NCBI GenBank assembly: GCA_950022655.1
Contig: OX465587.1
Span: 28,709,716 to 28,773,715 of the forward strand
Reading direction: 5' to 3'
DNA from: Alentia gelatinosa
Taxonomy: Eukaryota > Annelida > Polychaeta > Phyllodocida > Polynoidae
DNA: 64,000 nt
Program-made: the position numbers and the translations under genes
Part shown: positions 49,622-61,904 of the stretch, in pieces
Layout: each line of letters starts with the position of its first letter
Numbering within the stretch: the first letter of the stretch is position 1
Notes under the pieces: model-generated
Databases searched by the model: none
What the model was told of the DNA's origin: nothing
Seen by the model: the letters and a program-made list of their open reading frames with translations, nothing else

Positions 49622-50676
49622 TAGAGACAGAGGTGGCGGCCAATCTAAGTCAGAACAGAGTGGAGACAGAGGTGGCAGCCAATCCAGGCCAGAACAGAGT
49701 AAAGACAGAGGTGGCAGCCAATCTAAGTCAGAACAGAGTGGAGACAGGTGGCGGCCAATCTTATTCAGAACAGAGTGGAGACAGATGTGACGGCCAATCT
49801 AAGTTAGAACAGAGTGGTGACAGAGGTGATGGTCAATCTAAATCAGAACAGAGTGGAGACAGAGGTGACGGCCAATCTAAGTTAGAACAGAGTGGAGACA
49901 GAGGTGATGGTCAATCTAAGTCATAACAGTGTGGAGACAGAGGTAGCGGCCAGTCTAAGTCAGAACAGAGTAGAGACAGAGGCCAAGGCCAATCTAAGTC
50001 AGAACAGAGTGGAGACAGAGGTGGTGGCCAGTCTAAGTCAGAACAGAGTGGAGACAGAGGTGGTGGCCAATCTAAGTCAGAACAGAGCGGAGACAGAGGT
50101 GGCAGCCAATCTAAGTCAGAACAGAGTGGAGACAGAGGTGTAGGCCAATCTAAGTCAGAACAGAGCGGAGACAGAGGTGGCAGCCAATCTAAGTCAGAAC
50201 AGAGTGGAGACAGAAGTGGCGGTCAATCAAAGTCAGGGCAGAGTGGAGACAGAGGTGACAGGCAATCTCAATCAGAACAGAGTGGAGACAGAGGTGGCAG
50301 CCAATCTAAGTCAGAACAGAGTGGAGACAGAGGTGGTGGCCAATCTAAGTCATAACAGTATGGAGACAGAGGTGGTGGCCAATCTAAGTCAGAACAGAGT
50401 AGAGACAGAGGTGTAGGCCAATCTAAGTCAGAACAGAACGGAGACAGAGGTGGCGGCCAATCTAAGTCAGAACAAAGTAGAGACAGAGGTGTAGGCCAAT
50501 CTAAGTCAGAACAGAGTGGAGACAGAGGTGGTGGCCAATCTAAGTCAGAACGGAGTATAGACATAGGTGGCAGCCAATATAAGTCAGAACAGAGTGGAGT
50601 CAGAGGTGGTGGCCAATCTAAGTCAGAACAGAGCGGAGACAGAGGTGGAGGCCAATCTAAGTCAGAACAGAGTGGC
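49622..50676 (+). repeat. 39-bp minisatellite, about 27 units
   Basis: The unit contains GACAGAGGTGGCAGCCAATC then TAAGTCAGAACAGAGTGGA. The period of 39 is divisible by three, so several frames stay open (SQNRVETEV-type 13-residue repeats on plus, SDLDWPPPLSPL on minus). Interruptions such as TCATAACAG stop the plus frames. No start context, splice pattern or domain supports a gene. Confidence 0.92.
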
Positions 50677-50934
50677 GTTGTGTTGTTAAACATTGATTGC
50701 CAATCACCAGTTGGCACCACTGTCCTTGTGGACATGTTCTTAGTCGGCCACTCCGCAGCAGGTCTATTTGTCTCACCAAAATGCCCCTGTACATATTAAA
50801 GTGTTTAAAATCAAAATCTCATGGGATTCTGTACCTTGTTAGGCGTAATTGTCGCCAACAATTGCAGCGGAAAATACTTGTCTCAGGGAAATGGAACCAT
50901 ACAATTTAGACGAGAAAATTGTGTTCCAGTACAG

Positions 50935-52025
50935 AATCTCAGCAGGATTTGTTCACTTTACAGGGTACAGAATCTCTGCAGGATTTGTCTCAGACAAACA
51001 CCCTGTAAGTTACATGAATCCCATCGTATGAATCCTGCTTTACAGGGTACAGAATCTCAGCAGGATTTGTCTCAAACAAACACCCTGCGAGGGACGTGAA
51101 TCCCTCCGTATGAATCCCACTATACAGGATACAGAATCTCAGCAGGATTTGTCTCAGACAAACACCCTGTGAGGTACGTGAATTCCACCATGTGAATCCC
51201 ACTTTACAGGGTACAGAATCTCAGCATGATTTGTCTCAGACAAACACCCTGTGAGGTACGTGAATTCCACCATGTGAATCCCACTTTACAGGGTACAGAA
51301 TCTCAGTATGATTGGTTTCAGACAAACACCCTGTGAGGTAAGTGAATCCCATCGTATGAATCCTGCTTTACAGGGTACAGAATCTCAGCAGGATTTGTCT
51401 CAAACAAACACCCTGCGAGGGACATGAATTCCACCGTATGAATCCCACTATACAGGATACAGAATCTCAGCAGGATTTGTCTCAGACAAACACCCTGTGA
51501 GTTACATGAATCCCACCGTGTGAATCTCACTTTACAGGGTACAGAATCTCAGCAGGATTTGTCTCAGACAAACACCCTGTGAGTTACATGAATTTCATCG
51601 TATGGATCCTGCATTACAGGGTACAGAATCTCAGCAGGATTTGTCTCAAACAAACACCCTGCGAGGGACATGAATCCCACCGTATGAATCCCACTATACA
51701 GGATACAGAATCTCAGCAGGATTTGTCTCAGACAAACACCCTGTGAGTTACATGAATCCCACCGTGTAAATCCTGCTTTACAGGGTACAGAATCTCAGCA
51801 GGATTCGTCTCAGACAAACACCCTGTGAGGTACGTGAATTCCACCATGTGAATCCCACTTTACAGGGTACAGAATCTCAGCAGGATTCGTCTCAGACAAA
51901 CACCCTGTGAGGTACGTGAATTCCACCATGTGAATCCCACTTTACAGGGTACAGAATCTCAGCAGGATTTGTCTCAGACAAACACCCTGTGAGGTACGTG
52001 AACCCCATCGTGTAAATTCCACTTT
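50935..52025 (+). repeat. About 82-bp minisatellite, about 13 units
   Basis: The unit contains CAGGGTACAGAATCTCAGCA, GGATTTGTCTCAGACAAACA then CCCTGTGAG. Each unit carries a CAGGGT/ACCCTG pair able to form a hairpin of about 45 nt. Adjacent to the 39-bp array with 260 bp between. Confidence 0.92.
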
Positions 52026-52045
52026 AGTCTCTGTGCCTGAGGATC

Positions 52046-52645
52046 CCGCCAGGCGTCACTGAGCGATAAGAGCAGGAACCCACCAACCCCGATAAGGTCC
52101 CCGATAGACTTCCCGACAGAGTTACCAACTGGAATTGAACAATTCTTGTCGGGAATGTTTTCCTATCGTAGCGGTGGGCGCCAGCTTACGACGCGGATCC
52201 CGATTCAACCCCGAGTGGACCCCGATTGGAAATTCTTATCATAGCCCTTACGTATGGATTCAACATGTTTGAGATTCTCTACGTTTGGGATTCAAACGGG
52301 AAGCGTTCCGATTGGAATAGAGCGCATTCCGATTGGAATTTCTGGTGGGCTGTGCATTACGATAGCGTTTCCGATTCATTCCCTACACAACTCCAATCGT
52401 AGTTTATGCTAATGAAGTTGCTGGTATCGGGAACGTATCGGAATCCATCAAAACCTTGGCGCATTTTGTGTGTGCTTACGATTGGAGTTTCCGATAAGAA
52501 TTCTATCGTAGTTCATTGGGGACTATCGGGAACATTTCTTGTCGGGGTCCTCTCGGGGTATATCGGGGTTCTATCGGGGTATATCGAGGACCTTATCGTA
52601 GTAGGTGGCTTTAGCTACGTACCGCCAGGTGTCACTGAGCGGTAA
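52046..52645. mobile_element. Foldback element with CCCACCAACCCCGATAAGG terminus between 24-bp direct repeats
   Basis: Direct repeats 52046-52069 and 52622-52645 (CCGCCAGG.GTCACTGAGCG.TAA, 22 of 24 identical). Inside, the left end CCCACCAACCCCGATAAGGT and the right end ACCTTATCGTAGTAGGTGGC are imperfectly inverted. The interior is dense in TATCGTAG, CCGATTGG and TCGGGG words on both strands. Confidence 0.7.
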
Positions 52646-53122
52646 ATCATCAATTGCTCATCGCTGGGTGGCGCCATGTGTAATCTCTATGACTGCTGTG
52701 CTTCTTGGTAGTGCACTTCTTTGGTACGAGGGAGCGCTGCTGGCTCAGGTGCCAATACTACACCGAATCGTACCTAACCTTTACCGGAAACACGAACTGC
52801 TCCTTGCCTCACACCAACCCTGACCTTCTGCGCATGCGTGCAGACCAGTTCCGGAGGCGGCAGTGCCCCCGGAGCGCCCCCTGGTGTGAGCGTTCCGGTT
52901 GAGTGGTTCCGGGGACGTGTGTCAGAACACAGGCGGTGTGAATCATGGAATAGGGCGCAGGGAGACAGTCAATGTGAAGGATTCTGACGATTCGTCTGGC
53001 GTCACACATCACACCATTGCTTTTATTATCCATCTATACAGAATCCTAGACTTGCTCGAGTCTTTGATTATGAGCATTCATGAAATGATTAAACACAATC
53101 AGAATGAAGTTCTTTATAGTAT

Positions 53123-53286
53123 GGGGTCATCCATAAAGCACGTACACAGAATTTTCCTGAAATTTTGGACCCCCCACCCCCCTCCCGATCTTGTACGCAA
53201 TAGAACAAAGAGCGAACATACGCAAAATTTTCAATTTTTTTAACCCCCCCCCCCCCCCCAGTGCGTACATTCTTTATGGATGGTCC
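53123..53286. mobile_element. GGGGTCATCCATAAAGCAC MITE with poly-C interior
   Basis: Ends GGGGTCATCCATAAAGCACG and TTCTTTATGGATGGTCC. The interior CCCGATCTTGTACGCAATAG and C14 run match 35351-35533. Confidence 0.75.
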
Positions 53287-53599
53287 CTATGTATCCTTCT
53301 CTGACTAGCCCATAAATCTCAAGTATTTGATTACGAACATTCATTAAATGATTAAACACAATCAGAATAAAGTTCTTTATAGTATCCTTCTCTGACTGGC
53401 CCATGAATCAAAGACTTGTCCAGTAGGAACAGAACCTCCTGTATATGTCCCACCAGTCGCTCCCTGTAACCCTACACCTCTGAATCATGGAATAGGTCAA
53501 TATCAAGGATTTTCACGATTCGTCTGGCATCACACATCACACCATTGCTTTTATCTCACCCCTGGTATTTTTGTCCCATAGACTTAACATTGGGAACTC

Positions 53600-53960
53600 A
53601 TTCTCTATGCCCTTACGAGTATTGTAGCCCATTCTCCATGGTCTATGACGTCATATATATAGTGAAATAAATTCTAGGGACTGGTTTCCTATGTTTATAT
53701 AATATATTGTAATGCTTCCTGTCTCTTTTATGTGATAAATACAGTATGAATATAGTATTGTTCTGTTCTTGTTCACTATCCTGTTTGTACCCTGCCCTTT
53801 CAATGATCATGCTATATATGTGTGATTGTGATGTTCTTATCAAACCAAAAGAAAAAAAAAGAAAAGTAAAAAAAGAGATTAAAAACTCAATCAAGTTTTA
53901 AAAAGAGCAATCTCATACAAAAAAGAGTAAGGCAATCACGTAATCCATATGAAATGCCAG
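53600..53960 (+). repeat. Dispersed repeat shared with 63590-63760
   Basis: TTTGTACCCTGCCCTTTCAA, ATCATGCTATATATGTGTGA and GTAATCCATATGA occur in the same order in 63599-63745. A shared fragment AAAACTCAGCTAGACTTTCT also links 55667 and 63797. Possibly the 3' part of a retroelement; the class is not recognised. Confidence 0.6.
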
Positions 53961-53972
53961 TTAAAGGATTAA

Positions 53973-54420
53973 GGGGGGCATCCACCAACCACGACAAGGC
54001 TATGACAAGTGCAGACATGAAAGTTCCAATCGCAGCCTTGTCGCAGCCTTGTCGTGAGAAGGGGGGCTCTGCGACAGCGTTGTCGGGGCATATCGGGAAG
54101 TGCATGCTCCACCAAAATTTCCTATCATAGGCCTCTGCGATACGCTCCCGACACTCCATGACAAGGGTCCATGTATTTGCAATATCTTCTACAGACACTC
54201 CACTACAAGGGTCCAGTTGTCACGACAAAATCGAACATGTTTGATTTTGTCATGACCTTGTCAGAAGGCCCCCGACAAGCTTCCAGTTGCAGCCTGTCAT
54301 GGCCTTGTCTTAGACTCTTGTTGGGAACTGGGGTCCACCAACCACAACAAACGTAGGCCTGTCGTGGACCTTGTCGGAAAGCCATTATTGTAGCCTTGTC
54401 GTGGTTGGTGGACGCCCCCC
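53973..54420. mobile_element. 448-bp foldback element with GGGGGGCATCCACCAACCAC termini
   Basis: The inverted ends match over about 29 bp with one mismatch (continuing GACAAGGCT), next to TTAA on both sides. The interior is built almost entirely of CTTGTCGTGG / CCACGACAAG-like words in both orientations. Confidence 0.85.
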
Positions 54421-54946
54421 TTTAACTAGAAACAAATGTTATTTCCATTCATAATGGAAGAGCGCGGTATACCAAAATCTCATCAAATAAAAGCAAGAGA
54501 ATATCATAGGAAATTGTTGATCAGTAAACCATTTGCATTTGAAAGTATCACGAATGTTTCAATAAACACAGAATGGATTTGATAGTTGTTCTCAAGTATT
54601 ATGAACAGGAATATGATCTCAGCTTATATACACTTATGGAAATTATGGGATAGATTATTATGGGATATGATCGCCTCCACAAGAAGTTGTTTTGACAGGA
54701 AGTGATGTCATTGATTTATATAACCCCTTTTCTTGTTGTGATATTTTCCTGTTAGTTTAGTAATTAGTATAGCCAATTAATACAGCAAATTAGTACAGCA
54801 CATTATACAACATATCTTGCAGTGTTACACATTAATTGCAAAGTTATCTAAAAAAAATATCTAAAAATACCCACCCATTGGATAATTATAAACCCATTTA
54901 AGAAAGACATTGTTTCTACTTACATTAAAATGTGTGTATCCTTAAT

Positions 54947-55378
54947 CTACTGAACATCATTAAGTTTCTTTCTAAATATATCATATAAACGTTTTACTTT
55001 AGCAATACATTGGCATATTTCTGAGGTGTTTGTCATTTGTTGGCTAACGTTTTTGATTTTGACTTGTGCCTGGTTTAGCATACCACGGATCCAATTCAAT
55101 TTGTTGTGGTTGTGACTGAATTTTTCATTGAGGGTCTTGGTCAACTGCCCTATTTCACTGGCTAAGAGGTCAGCTGTGCCACTCAGTTCGCTCTCTAATA
55201 GCCCCTTAGCACTTGATGCACTCATGTTTGTTTGGATTGAGGGTACTTCATTTGGAGTATCAGAAGTGCTCTTGGTAGTCCTTTTACTAACATATTTGTC
55301 ATCTGTTTTCCATCTACTTCTAAGAGTTCTTTTGACATCTTCAGATGGGGTATCTAATAAATTCGGCACTATTATCAT
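54947..55378 (-). CDS. Hypothetical intronless 143-codon frame, coiled-coil-like
   Basis: The frame starts MIIVPNLLDTPSEDVKRTLR and ends KRLYDIFRKKLNDVQ. The second half (about residues 60-143) has spaced hydrophobics and polar residues suggesting amphipathic helices (LASEIGQLTKTLNEKF, SHNHNKLNWIRGML). It is the only frame in 45-64 kb that reads like protein without being repeat-driven. I do not recognise a family. It could be a small host gene, a retrocopy or ORF1 debris of a retroelement; dispersed repeats flank it on both sides. Confidence 0.35.
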   Translation of the reverse strand: MIIVPNLLDTPSEDVKRTLRSRWKTDDKYVSKRTTKSTSDTPNEVPSIQTNMSASSAKGLLESELSGTADLLASEIGQLTKTLNEKFSHNHNKLNWIRGMLNQAQVKIKNVSQQMTNTSEICQCIAKVKRLYDIFRKKLNDVQ

Positions 55379-55727
55379 GGTCCATTGACACGTGATATCT
55401 GTCCATGGATTGAAACCAAGTCAGTAGTGGGGCAGGGATGTAGTCTCACTGGGATACTGGACACCTGACCATTTTCTAAGGTCTTTATAGTTGGTGCATG
55501 GATAGTGAAGTGCTAGATCCTTTACAGTAAGCTGAAAGCCTGTGTGAGCATTCTAAACTCTAGATGACGTATATGAGCGCGATTTCCCGCGCTCAATAAC
55601 ATACATGTATGTAATGATCGTATACGGTCTGAGGTTATCATCATATTGAAAACTCAGCTAGACTTTCTATTCGAAATGATGATTGTAATTTATATATCCT
55701 CTCCTGGAATTGATCAGTATGAAATAT

Positions 55728-57995
55728 TATCTCACCCCTGGTATTTTCCCCCATAGACTTAACTCGTATCCAATGCCCATTGACTATTTAGAAACAATAC
55801 TTAATGAGGGATGATGTCACAAAGGTTAGCCCATTAGTCAATGAGAAGGGTCAGTTAAATTCAGAAACCTATTCAAGTTTACTAGAGCTCAATCCCATCT
55901 CATTTGAATCTCTTTGTAATTCATGTGACTTCACCTTGTGAATCAAACTCGCTGGGATACGAGCTCTGACCCTAAACTTTCATAGGTTTCCTCTATATTT
56001 TCACCTTATTCTTATATGGGTAGTCATACATCAAGTCCCCTTGACAATAACTGTACAATACACAAGCAAGTTTAATCCCTGTCAGTGTCCGTAGAAGATA
56101 TTGCAAATACATGATCCCCCTAGTTTTACAATACATCTCACCCCTGGTATTTCTTCATATAGACGGGAGTTTGTACGCAATGCCCATAGAATATTGTAAA
56201 GAAAAACTCAATGGGCAATGACATCACAAACGTAAGCCAATCAGTCAGTGATAGGGGTGAGATAAAATCTAAAGCACACTTGATACGTAACCACTGGAAA
56301 TACGCCATTCATTTTGGTTTGCCAAGTAATCTTATATGACTTTGCCTCATGAGATTACTCCACAACCCAAACTCATGGCATATGTTCATTATATACGAAT
56401 CTCAATGCAGTTCCTTATAATTATTATTATTGACGAAATGATGTTCATACATCTCTCAGTAACATTTGTTTTGAAATTGCGTTTTTAATTATTTCCAGGT
56501 ATATAGTAGTAATAAGAAGACATAGTCAGTGTTTCTGACTTACCTCTGTTCCTTGTTTTTTTTAAAAAAAAAGGTCTTTATTGCTTTCGATTTGTACAAT
56601 CGTTCTTCCGTGCAAAATAGACAATGAAACGACATAACACAATGATACTTACAATGAGCAACATGTAGGTGAATATATAAAGGCATATTACATAGTGTTA
56701 ATCAAATTAACATGAACCTCTAATTAGCAATATCTATTCCCTAGTTTATATAATACAAACGAGAATATTAGCGATGCATACAATGATCTTATCTATGCGC
56801 TGTCAATTTCCAATCCAGTGTTGGTTATTCCAGGACGACACTCCATTTAACACAGTAATTTCTTCATGACTACGTTTTTAAAAATTTAATTTTGAGCTTG
56901 TATCCTGTATATCTTGTGATAATGAATTCCACAACATTATTCCACTGCAGATGCTCGACTTTCTAAACTTTTCCTTTTTCGGTCTCGGAAGATAAATATT
57001 ATTTTTTTTACAGAATTACGAGTGCGGGGTTTTGGTGTGTAGTCAACAACGTCTTTTATCTGTATCTCACCTATTTTATACAATGTTTTTTGGTCTTCGA
57101 ACTCGGGGAATATTTCCGACCAAAACAACTCGGAACAGATTTCATTCAGGCATACCAACCATGTCTCCATATAATACCTGTTGGTCTTTATCTCACCCCT
57201 GGTACAAGTTTAGCCATAGGAATAACATTAGAAAAAAATACTCAATGATCACCCCGGTAGAGTAACCATACTACGCCACGGCCATGGCATAGGGAATTTG
57301 AGATGACCTCATATGGATTTGCTAAGTCTATTCCAATTATTGTGAAATTTTGATGATATTTAATGTCATAATAAGGGGTGAGATAAATCCAGAACCGCAT
57401 TCACATTGTAAAATACACAAAACTCCACTCGTTTGAATGGGCCATAATCATCACTCGGCTTCGCCTTGATGACGATTGCGGCCCATCCCAACTCGTGGAG
57501 TATTGTCTATTTATACGATTCTCGATGCAGTTCTATATAAGTCTTTCACATAGGGCTATGTCTCCCCCACTTCATCATCCCAGCCCCTTATGTGATAGGA
57601 GGGTAAATACACAATATTACCATGATTTCGATCTGAGTGGCCGTATTCTCTGCATATTTGACGTGTAGTGAAACTCCAAGCGATAGCGAGGAGTACTACG
57701 TATTATCTCACCCCGGTATTTTTCTCCATAGGCTTAACATTAGGATCTCGTACTCCACAGCCGTGAAGTTCAAGTACCCAATACTCAATGGCTAATTGGG
57801 TGATTTATTTTATCAATAAATGATGTTATACGGGGTGAGATAAAATCAGAAACCCACTCGATGAAAATAACTTGGTCTGTACTCCACCTCGTCTGACTAC
57901 AGAGTAATTCACTCAGCTTCGCTTCGTGAATTACTCTGCAGTCAAACTCGGTGGAGTACGGACCAAGCTATTTTCATCTCGTGGGTTTCCTTCTA
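55728..57995. mobile_element. Cluster of palindrome-bearing repeats, TATCTCACCCC family (P2)
   Basis: TATCTCACCCCTGGTATTTT plus CCATAGACTTAAC blocks occur at about 55728, 56145, 57190 and 57703, and GGGGTGAGATAAA-type blocks at about 56263, 57375 and 57835. Each of the latter precedes a palindrome: 55860-55990, 56280-56420, 57375-57540, 57848-57990. The arms differ in sequence, and three of the loops keep a CTTTGCCT/CTTCGCCT/CTTCGCTTC core. Further copies: 283-545, 23960-24120, 33700-33810, 53553-53590. Confidence 0.75.
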
Positions 57996-58849
57996 AGTGT
58001 CAACTACAAGGAGAATACGGCCACACAGATCGAAATCATGGTAATGTACTTATTACTCACCTTTCGAGTAATTATTAGGGAAAAAATCTTGTAAATAGTT
58101 AGAAATTCGACCCAAGCGCCGTGCATTGTTTATATAAATTAGTTCCTATAATACCCGTCAGGTGGCCCAAAAAAGCTGTATTCTCCTAGGAGATTCCGGA
58201 GGTCCATATTCTACTCAGTAGCGATATGGAGGCTCCATAGGCTTAGTATGGAGACTTCGTATTGGGTGGGTAATAAATGCTGGAGGTGGTGCAGAGGTCA
58301 GATATCTCATACTGAGTAGGGACATAGTCCGGGGTGGCTCATGTTGAACTGACGGCTCATACATAATGACTACAAGCCTTGTATGTGTAAGTAACATTCC
58401 TCAGGTTGGATTCAACTGATTTATCTTTTTAGCTTGGATGCAGTTCGAAGTTTAGAGGGAGGATAAAGGGATCTGTTTGATATCGGACAAACGATAATAA
58501 ATAAAAGCTCGTATGGCTGTCCTAGAGTAAGTCTCATTTGATAAAGCGAGGAAATCGTTCGTCCAAGGCCTCTGGACGATAACTTGTAAAACTATGGATG
58601 ATATACCTACACTGGCAGGATACCCAAGCGACCACAAGTGTCACATTGTAAACTTAACTGAAGAAACATGTACAATTATTGGTTCAATAAAGGAAAAATC
58701 TTTTTTTTTAAATCATGAACGGCAAATACAAGAAATAATATTCGCTGGGATATTACTAGGCATCCACTCATCGGAGCATACGACCGCTTGTATCTGAACC
58801 CAGTTAATATTGTGGATCTATTCATTGGAAGAAATGCCCCATTGTCACA

Positions 58850-60140
58850 ATGTGACACCTGCCTTTTAGCTTCGTCGTTTAGTCTGTCTGCCCGCACTCT
58901 CTCCCTCTCCCTCTGTCTGTCTGTCTCTCTGCCTCTCTTACCCCCTCTCCGCCTGTCTTCCTCCCTGTCTGTCTGCATGTCTCTCCCTCTGCCTGTCTGT
59001 CTTTCTTTTTTTCTCCCTCTCTCTCTTTCTCTCTCTCTCTTTCTCTTTCTCTGTCTATCTGTCTGCCCATCTCACTCTCCCCCTCTCTCTCTCACTCTCT
59101 TTCTCTGTCTATCTGTCTGTCTGCCTGTCTCACTCTCCCCCTCTTTCTCTCCCTCGCTTTCTCTTTCTCTGTCTATCTGTCTGCCTGTCTCACTCTCTTT
59201 CTCTTTCTCTCTCTCTCTCCCCCTCTTTCTCTGTCTATCTGTCTGCCTGTCTCACTCTCCCTCTCCTCTTCTTTCTCTCTCTATCCCCCTCTTTCTCTGT
59301 CTATCTGTCTGCCTGTCTCTCTTTCTCTGTCTATCTGTCTGCATGTCTCCCTCTCCCCCTCTCCCTCTCCCCCTCTTTCTTTCTCTCTCCCCCTCTTTCT
59401 CTGTCTATCTGTCTGCCTGTCTCACTCTCCCCCTCTTCCTCTCCCCCTCTTTCTCTCTCTTTCTCTTTCTCTGTCTATCTGTCTGCCTGTCTCACTCTCC
59501 CCCTCTTCCTCTCCCTCTCTTTCTCTCTCTCCCCCTCTTTCTCTCTCTTTCTCTGTCTATCTGTCTGCCTGTCTCACTCTCCCCCTCTTCCTCTCCCTCT
59601 CTTTTTCTCTCTCTCCCCCTCTTTCTCTGTCTATCTGTCTGCCTGTCTGTCTCTCTCCCTCTCTCTCTCCCTCTCTCTTTCTCTGTCTATCTGTCTGCCT
59701 GTCTCACTCTCTCCCTCTCTCTCTCCCTCTCTCTTTCTCTGTCTATCTGTCTGCCTGTCTCACTCTCCCCCTCGTTCACTCCCTCTCTTTCTCTGTCTAT
59801 CTGTCTGCCTGTCTCACTCTCCCCCTCTTCCTCTCCCCCACTTTCTCTCTCTTTCTCTGTCTATCTGTCTGCCTGTCTCTCTCTCCCTCTCTCTCTCTCC
59901 CTCTCTCTTTCTCCGTCTATCTGTCTGCCTGTCTCACTCTCCCCCTCTTTCTCTCCCTCTCTCTTTCTCTCCCTCTCTTTGTCTGTCTATCTGTCTGCCT
60001 GATCGCTCTCCCCCCTTTCTCTCTTTCTCTTTCTCTGTCTATCTATCTGCCTGTCTCACTCTCCCCCTCTTTCTCTCCCTCTCTTTCTCTGTCTATCTGT
60101 CTGCCTGTCTCTCTCTTCCTCTCTTTCCCTCTCTCTCCCT
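58850..60140 (+). repeat. CT-rich low-complexity tract with CTGTCTATCTGTCTGCCTGT blocks
   Basis: About 1.3 kb of pyrimidine-only repeats. Blocks of CTATCTGTCTGCCTGTCTCA then CTCTCCCCCTCTT recur every 60-100 bp. The strand bias is near total. The 404-codon frame across it (Leu/Ser/Pro/Cys) is an artefact of the repeat. Confidence 0.92.
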
Positions 60141-60290
60141 TCGCTCTGCTTGTCTTTCTCCGTTTCTCTGTTTCTTCCTGTTTCTGTTTCTAATTGTTCT
60201 CTACTTCTTCTCCTATGAGTCTAGTCTCCGTCTTCCTCCCTTCCCTATCCACAGTCTACAGACACACCTCTCTCTAAGTGAAGACACTTA

Positions 60291-61085
60291 AGCCTGATGC
60301 CCATCTACCGATTCAGGGCTGAACGATTAGTTCCCAAATCGTATAGGAGTTGGTCGACTTGTAGCAGGCAAATTACGTAACTCTTCGCTCGACCGGCAGA
60401 CATTGAGAAGATAGGGTGGTGGATATTAGCCCTAAGCAAACCGATCTACTAATCGCTGGCTCACCCTTGTCTAGCTGTCCTACATCTACTCAAAAGGTGA
60501 GTACAAATTACCGTCCGATTGTCGCCGACAAAGGTACATGAATGTTCCGGAATCGGTAGATAGGCATTGGGCTTTACCTCCGCATAATGCCGGATGTCCA
60601 TCTACCGATTGCGGTATGAACGATTAGTTCCCAAAGCGTATACGAGTCGGTCACCTTGTCGCAGGCAAATTACGTAACCCCTTGCTCGACCCGCACACTG
60701 ATGAAATCGGTCCACTAATCGCTAGGGTAGGGCAAAAACCAAAGAAACCGAGTGTGTCACCCCCTACAAGCCTCACCAAGCGATAACTGTATTAACTGCG
60801 TCGGTCAACCTATCAACCCTCCTTTCCCAACGTTCCGTTGTCGCAGACTACATTTGTCAACATGTTGATAAACTGATCCCCACCGATTTTGGAACATTGA
60901 AACCACAACTTGTCGGCGACAAAAGAACGTCTGAAGGCGGTGGTTCACTAATCGGTGGGAAGCCTTGCCTAGCTATGCTACATCTACCGACTCCGTTAGG
61001 ATGGGTTGCCTGAGAAAAATTACCACCCGTTTGTCGCCGACAAACGTACATAAATGTTCCAAAATCGGTAGATGGGCATTGGCTT
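60291..61085. mobile_element. Two adjacent foldback elements with GCCCATCTACCGATT termini
   Basis: Element A, about 60291-60577: GCCTGATGCCCATCTACCGA on the left, complement on the right. Element B, about 60590-61085: GCCGGATGTCCATCTACCGA on the left, AAATCGGTAGATGGGCATTG on the right. Both contain GAACGATTAGTTCCCAAA and GCAGGCAAATTACGTAAC, and TTGTCGCCGACAA palindromes. Confidence 0.75.
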
Positions 61086-61904
61086 TAATGAGAGTAACTT
61101 CCTGTGATCAGGCAGAGTCTATGTTTATCTCTATATATCCTGGTTGATGGAGTGTCCCAAAACACCCATTATAAATGCTAACGTCAGCTGATATTAGTGC
61201 CATAATTCATGGGACAATAAAGACACATTAAATTATCAACAGTTGCGTTGATTTAAACGGAAGAGGGAACATGCCCGCCTGACAAAAGGACTGGCTACTT
61301 TTACTTCTGTGACAATATCCCCCCATTGAGTATTATTTACAATACCTCATGGGCGTTAAGTACAAGTTCCCGATGAATGATATAGTCAATAATAAATTTG
61401 TTGAATACAAAATATATATATACCCCCTAAGTCTAAGTGAGACGTACGACTATAAATACGTCATGGGTATCAGCGGGTAGTTTGTGCAGGTGGTTCAGCT
61501 ATAGGTGTAATAAAATCTACATTAACACAATTTCATGGTAAAGAATATACTCGATTCTGTGGGCCGTTTAATAAACCAGGATAAATCATAGAAATTGTCC
61601 TCTGATCGTCCTAAGGCCAATGTCGTTGGATATGACATTTGGTCTTAGAGCTAAGAGAGTTCAAGGATACCATCTCATGCAGCCTTTGAAATGTTGTTGT
61701 ATAAATGTATTGTACAACTTTCCTTTATGCTCCTACACCAAGGATACCTATAGGGCTGTCGTACATTTAGCTTGTTATTAAAATACAGTATAATAAGTTG
61801 TGATTTTAGTTGTATTCAGTGTTTTTTTTTAACAAGATGGCTGGTCATGGTGGGAGAGAAAGGAACGTGCATCATTTAAATGAAGAAAAGAGGCTTTGGG
61901 GAAG

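Noticed and set aside
49633..50735. Repetitive open frames on both strands (SQNRVETEV and SDLDWPPPLSPL types)
   Set aside because: The 39-bp unit keeps several frames open at once; the plus frames are broken by TAA in some units.
58788..60002. 404-codon plus-strand open frame
   Set aside because: Translation of a pyrimidine-only CT-rich repeat (Leu/Ser/Pro/Cys only after the first 40 codons); no start context or domain.
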